Shown: positions 62,947 through 64,000 of the stretch, in pieces
Layout of the letters: each line of letters opens with the position of its first letter
Position numbering within the stretch: position 1 is the stretch's first letter
Origin: Senegalia massiliensis
GTDB taxonomy: Bacteria > Bacillota > Clostridia > Tissierellales > SIT17
Assembly: GCF_900626135.1 (NCBI RefSeq)
Contig: NZ_LR130785.1
Span: 218,079 to 282,078, forward strand
Length of the DNA stretch: 64,000 bases
Reading direction: 5' to 3'
Position numbers and translations under genes: made by a program
Notes under the pieces: generated by a model
What the model was told of the DNA's origin: nothing
The model's input: only the letters and a program-made list of their open reading frames with translations
Databases searched by the model: none

Positions 62947-63570
62947 ATGGAAGGATTATTTATAACTATAGAAGGACCAGATGGAGCAGGGAAAAGTACT
63001 CAGATAGAATTATTAAAGAAGTATTTTAAAGAAAAAGGAAAAAACATAGTAATTACCCGTGAGCCCGGAGGGACTTTAATAAGTGAAAAAATAAGAGATA
63101 TAATATTAGATAATGAAAATATAAAAATGGAATATACTACAGAAGCATTACTTTATGCAGCATCTAGAGCACAGCATGTAGGTGAAAAAATAATTCCAGC
63201 TTTGAAAAAAGGACAAGTTGTAATATGTGATAGATTTGTGCATTCAAGTCTAATTTATCAAGGACTTGGTCGAGGACTTGGCATAGAGGAAGTAAAAAAG
63301 ATAAATGATTTTGCAATAAAAGGAATAATGCCAGATATTACATTATTTTTTGATATATCACCTGAAGTTGCACTAAAGAGGAAAGGAAAAATAGACAAAA
63401 GGGATAGACTTGAAAATGAAAAAATAGATTTTCACAAAAAAGTATATGATGGATATAAAAAATTAATAGAAAAATATCCTGAAGAGTTTACAGTAATAGA
63501 TGCTACAAAATCAATAGAAGATATACATGAAGATGTTATAAATAAATTATATGAAAAGGGGCTTTCTTAA
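62947..63570 (+). CDS. tmk: dTMP kinase
   Basis: A 207-aa thymidylate kinase. Walker A is EGPDGAGKST, the DRF motif is ICDRFVHSSLIYQG, and TREPGGT is the DR/PGG loop. The lid region (RKGKIDKRDRLENEK) is of the Gram-positive type. AAGGATG favours the ATG at 62947 over 62938. It is co-transcribed with the decarboxylase gene, as in Bacillus yaaO-tmk, and ends in a terminator. Confidence 0.95.
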   Translation: MEGLFITIEGPDGAGKSTQIELLKKYFKEKGKNIVITREPGGTLISEKIRDIILDNENIKMEYTTEALLYAASRAQHVGEKIIPALKKGQVVICDRFVHSSLIYQGLGRGLGIEEVKKINDFAIKGIMPDITLFFDISPEVALKRKGKIDKRDRLENEKIDFHKKVYDGYKKLIEKYPEEFTVIDATKSIEDIHEDVINKLYEKGLS

Positions 63571-63588
63571 TTGAAAGTCCCTTTTTTA
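63554..63588 (+). terminator. Terminator overlapping the end of tmk
   Basis: aaaaggggctttc pairs with gaaagtcccttttt... with one wobble, followed by T6. The 5' arm encodes the last tmk residues. Confidence 0.9.
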
Positions 63589-63683
63589 TTAAAAAAACGT
63601 AATAATTCCCATAGTAATTATATGGTAAAATATCCATAAAGAATTATTTGATAATTCTAAAAAAGGGCTTGGGGGAGTCGCCA

Positions 63684-64000
63684 TTGAAAAAATACATATT
63701 AATACTTTTTTTTATGTCTATAGTAATTATCACCTCTTGTAGTGATACAGGTTCTAATAAGGACTCAAAAACTAAAAATTTAACCATATATGTTCCTAGT
63801 ATGTATAATAATCCTGAACTTACATTTATAGTGAGTCAAAAAGATAAGTTTGAAAAAGAAAATAATGTGAAAATAAATATAGATACATTAAAAGATACCA
63901 AATATGAAGATAGAAATAAAGCTATAACTTCTATGATGAGTAAAGAAAATGGTCCATCACTTATATTTGTAGGTACAAATGACAGCTATAAATGGTATAT
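63684..64000 (+). CDS. Putative solute-binding lipoprotein, partial (continues past window)
   Basis: The first 105 residues of a lipoprotein. The signal ends in a lipobox IITSC (Cys19). NLTIYVPSMYNNPELTFIVS and DKFEKENNVKINID are typical of ABC solute-binding or extracellular lipoproteins. GGGGGAG stands eight bases before the TTG start. The 3' end is cut by the window edge. Confidence 0.7.
   Translation, partial: MKKYILILFFMSIVIITSCSDTGSNKDSKTKNLTIYVPSMYNNPELTFIVSQKDKFEKENNVKINIDTLKDTKYEDRNKAITSMMSKENGPSLIFVGTNDSYKWY

Overview
The window is about 64 kb of very AT-rich DNA with a Gram-positive gene set. It carries endospore-linked genes (a BofA-like protein and a Gin/CsfB-like zinc protein), a large SRP RNA, a serine T-box, a PyrR-type attenuator and LTA-synthase-like and L25/Ctc genes. 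TTG and GTG starts are frequent and Shine-Dalgarno sequences are strong. Together this points to an anaerobic, spore-forming member of the Clostridia. A Tissierellales-type organism is my inference and is not proven by the sequence.

Layout. 1-830: 3' end of a 23S rRNA gene, then 5S rRNA. 947-8760: an LTA-synthase-like membrane enzyme, small unknown genes, the regulator NiaR next to a PTS-IIC-like membrane protein, and a UPF0182 membrane protein. 8868-13147: T-box leader and serS, a lipoprotein M1 metallopeptidase and a D,D-carboxypeptidase. 13212-19461: tRNA-Arg(CCT), tadA, a LUD protein, a HAD phosphatase, a QueG-like protein, a convergent FAD/Rieske oxidoreductase, a degenerate GGDEF protein and msrB. 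19476-29927: recQ, a rhomboid protease, a lipid kinase, a TraB-family protein, a peptidase/AbgT pair, and a CadC-like regulator with a metal P-type ATPase. 30046-36914: a nuclease-helicase, a lipoprotein, a permease fused to a dead M28 peptidase domain, and an AcpS-NnrD fusion. 36928-42621: the pyrimidine operon pyrB-I-C-F-K-D-E behind a PyrR attenuator. 42701-47664: YitT, DUF2254, pncB, YtxH and a DUF948-like protein. 47786-50939: tRNA-Ser(GGA), SRP RNA, dnaX, ebfC and recR. 50940-58960: an accessory stretch of tiny membrane-protein genes, several broken by frameshifts, plus a few soluble genes. 59009-63570: the conserved block resumes with yaaL (DUF2508), bofA, ctc, gin, a YaaO-like decarboxylase and tmk. 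The window ends inside a lipoprotein gene.

Genes that work together. The seven pyr genes encode UMP synthesis from carbamoyl phosphate; carAB is absent from the window. NiaR and pncB belong to NAD/niacin metabolism, which suggests that the PTS-IIC-like neighbour of niaR could handle niacin or a related compound. The CadC-like repressor has a clear 26-bp dyad in its divergent promoter and probably controls the metal ATPase. tRNA-Ser(GGA) has a G discriminator base that matches the serS T-box.

Most notable: (1) an OppC-type permease fused to an M28-like domain that has lost the metal and catalytic residues I can align; (2) an 8-kb decaying small-membrane-protein island that splits recR from yaaL-bofA; (3) a perfect 46-bp palindrome that is both terminator and coding sequence for the identical C-termini of two convergent genes; (4) a hairpin that would hide the ribosome binding site of yaaL; (5) the niaR/PTS-IIC pair.
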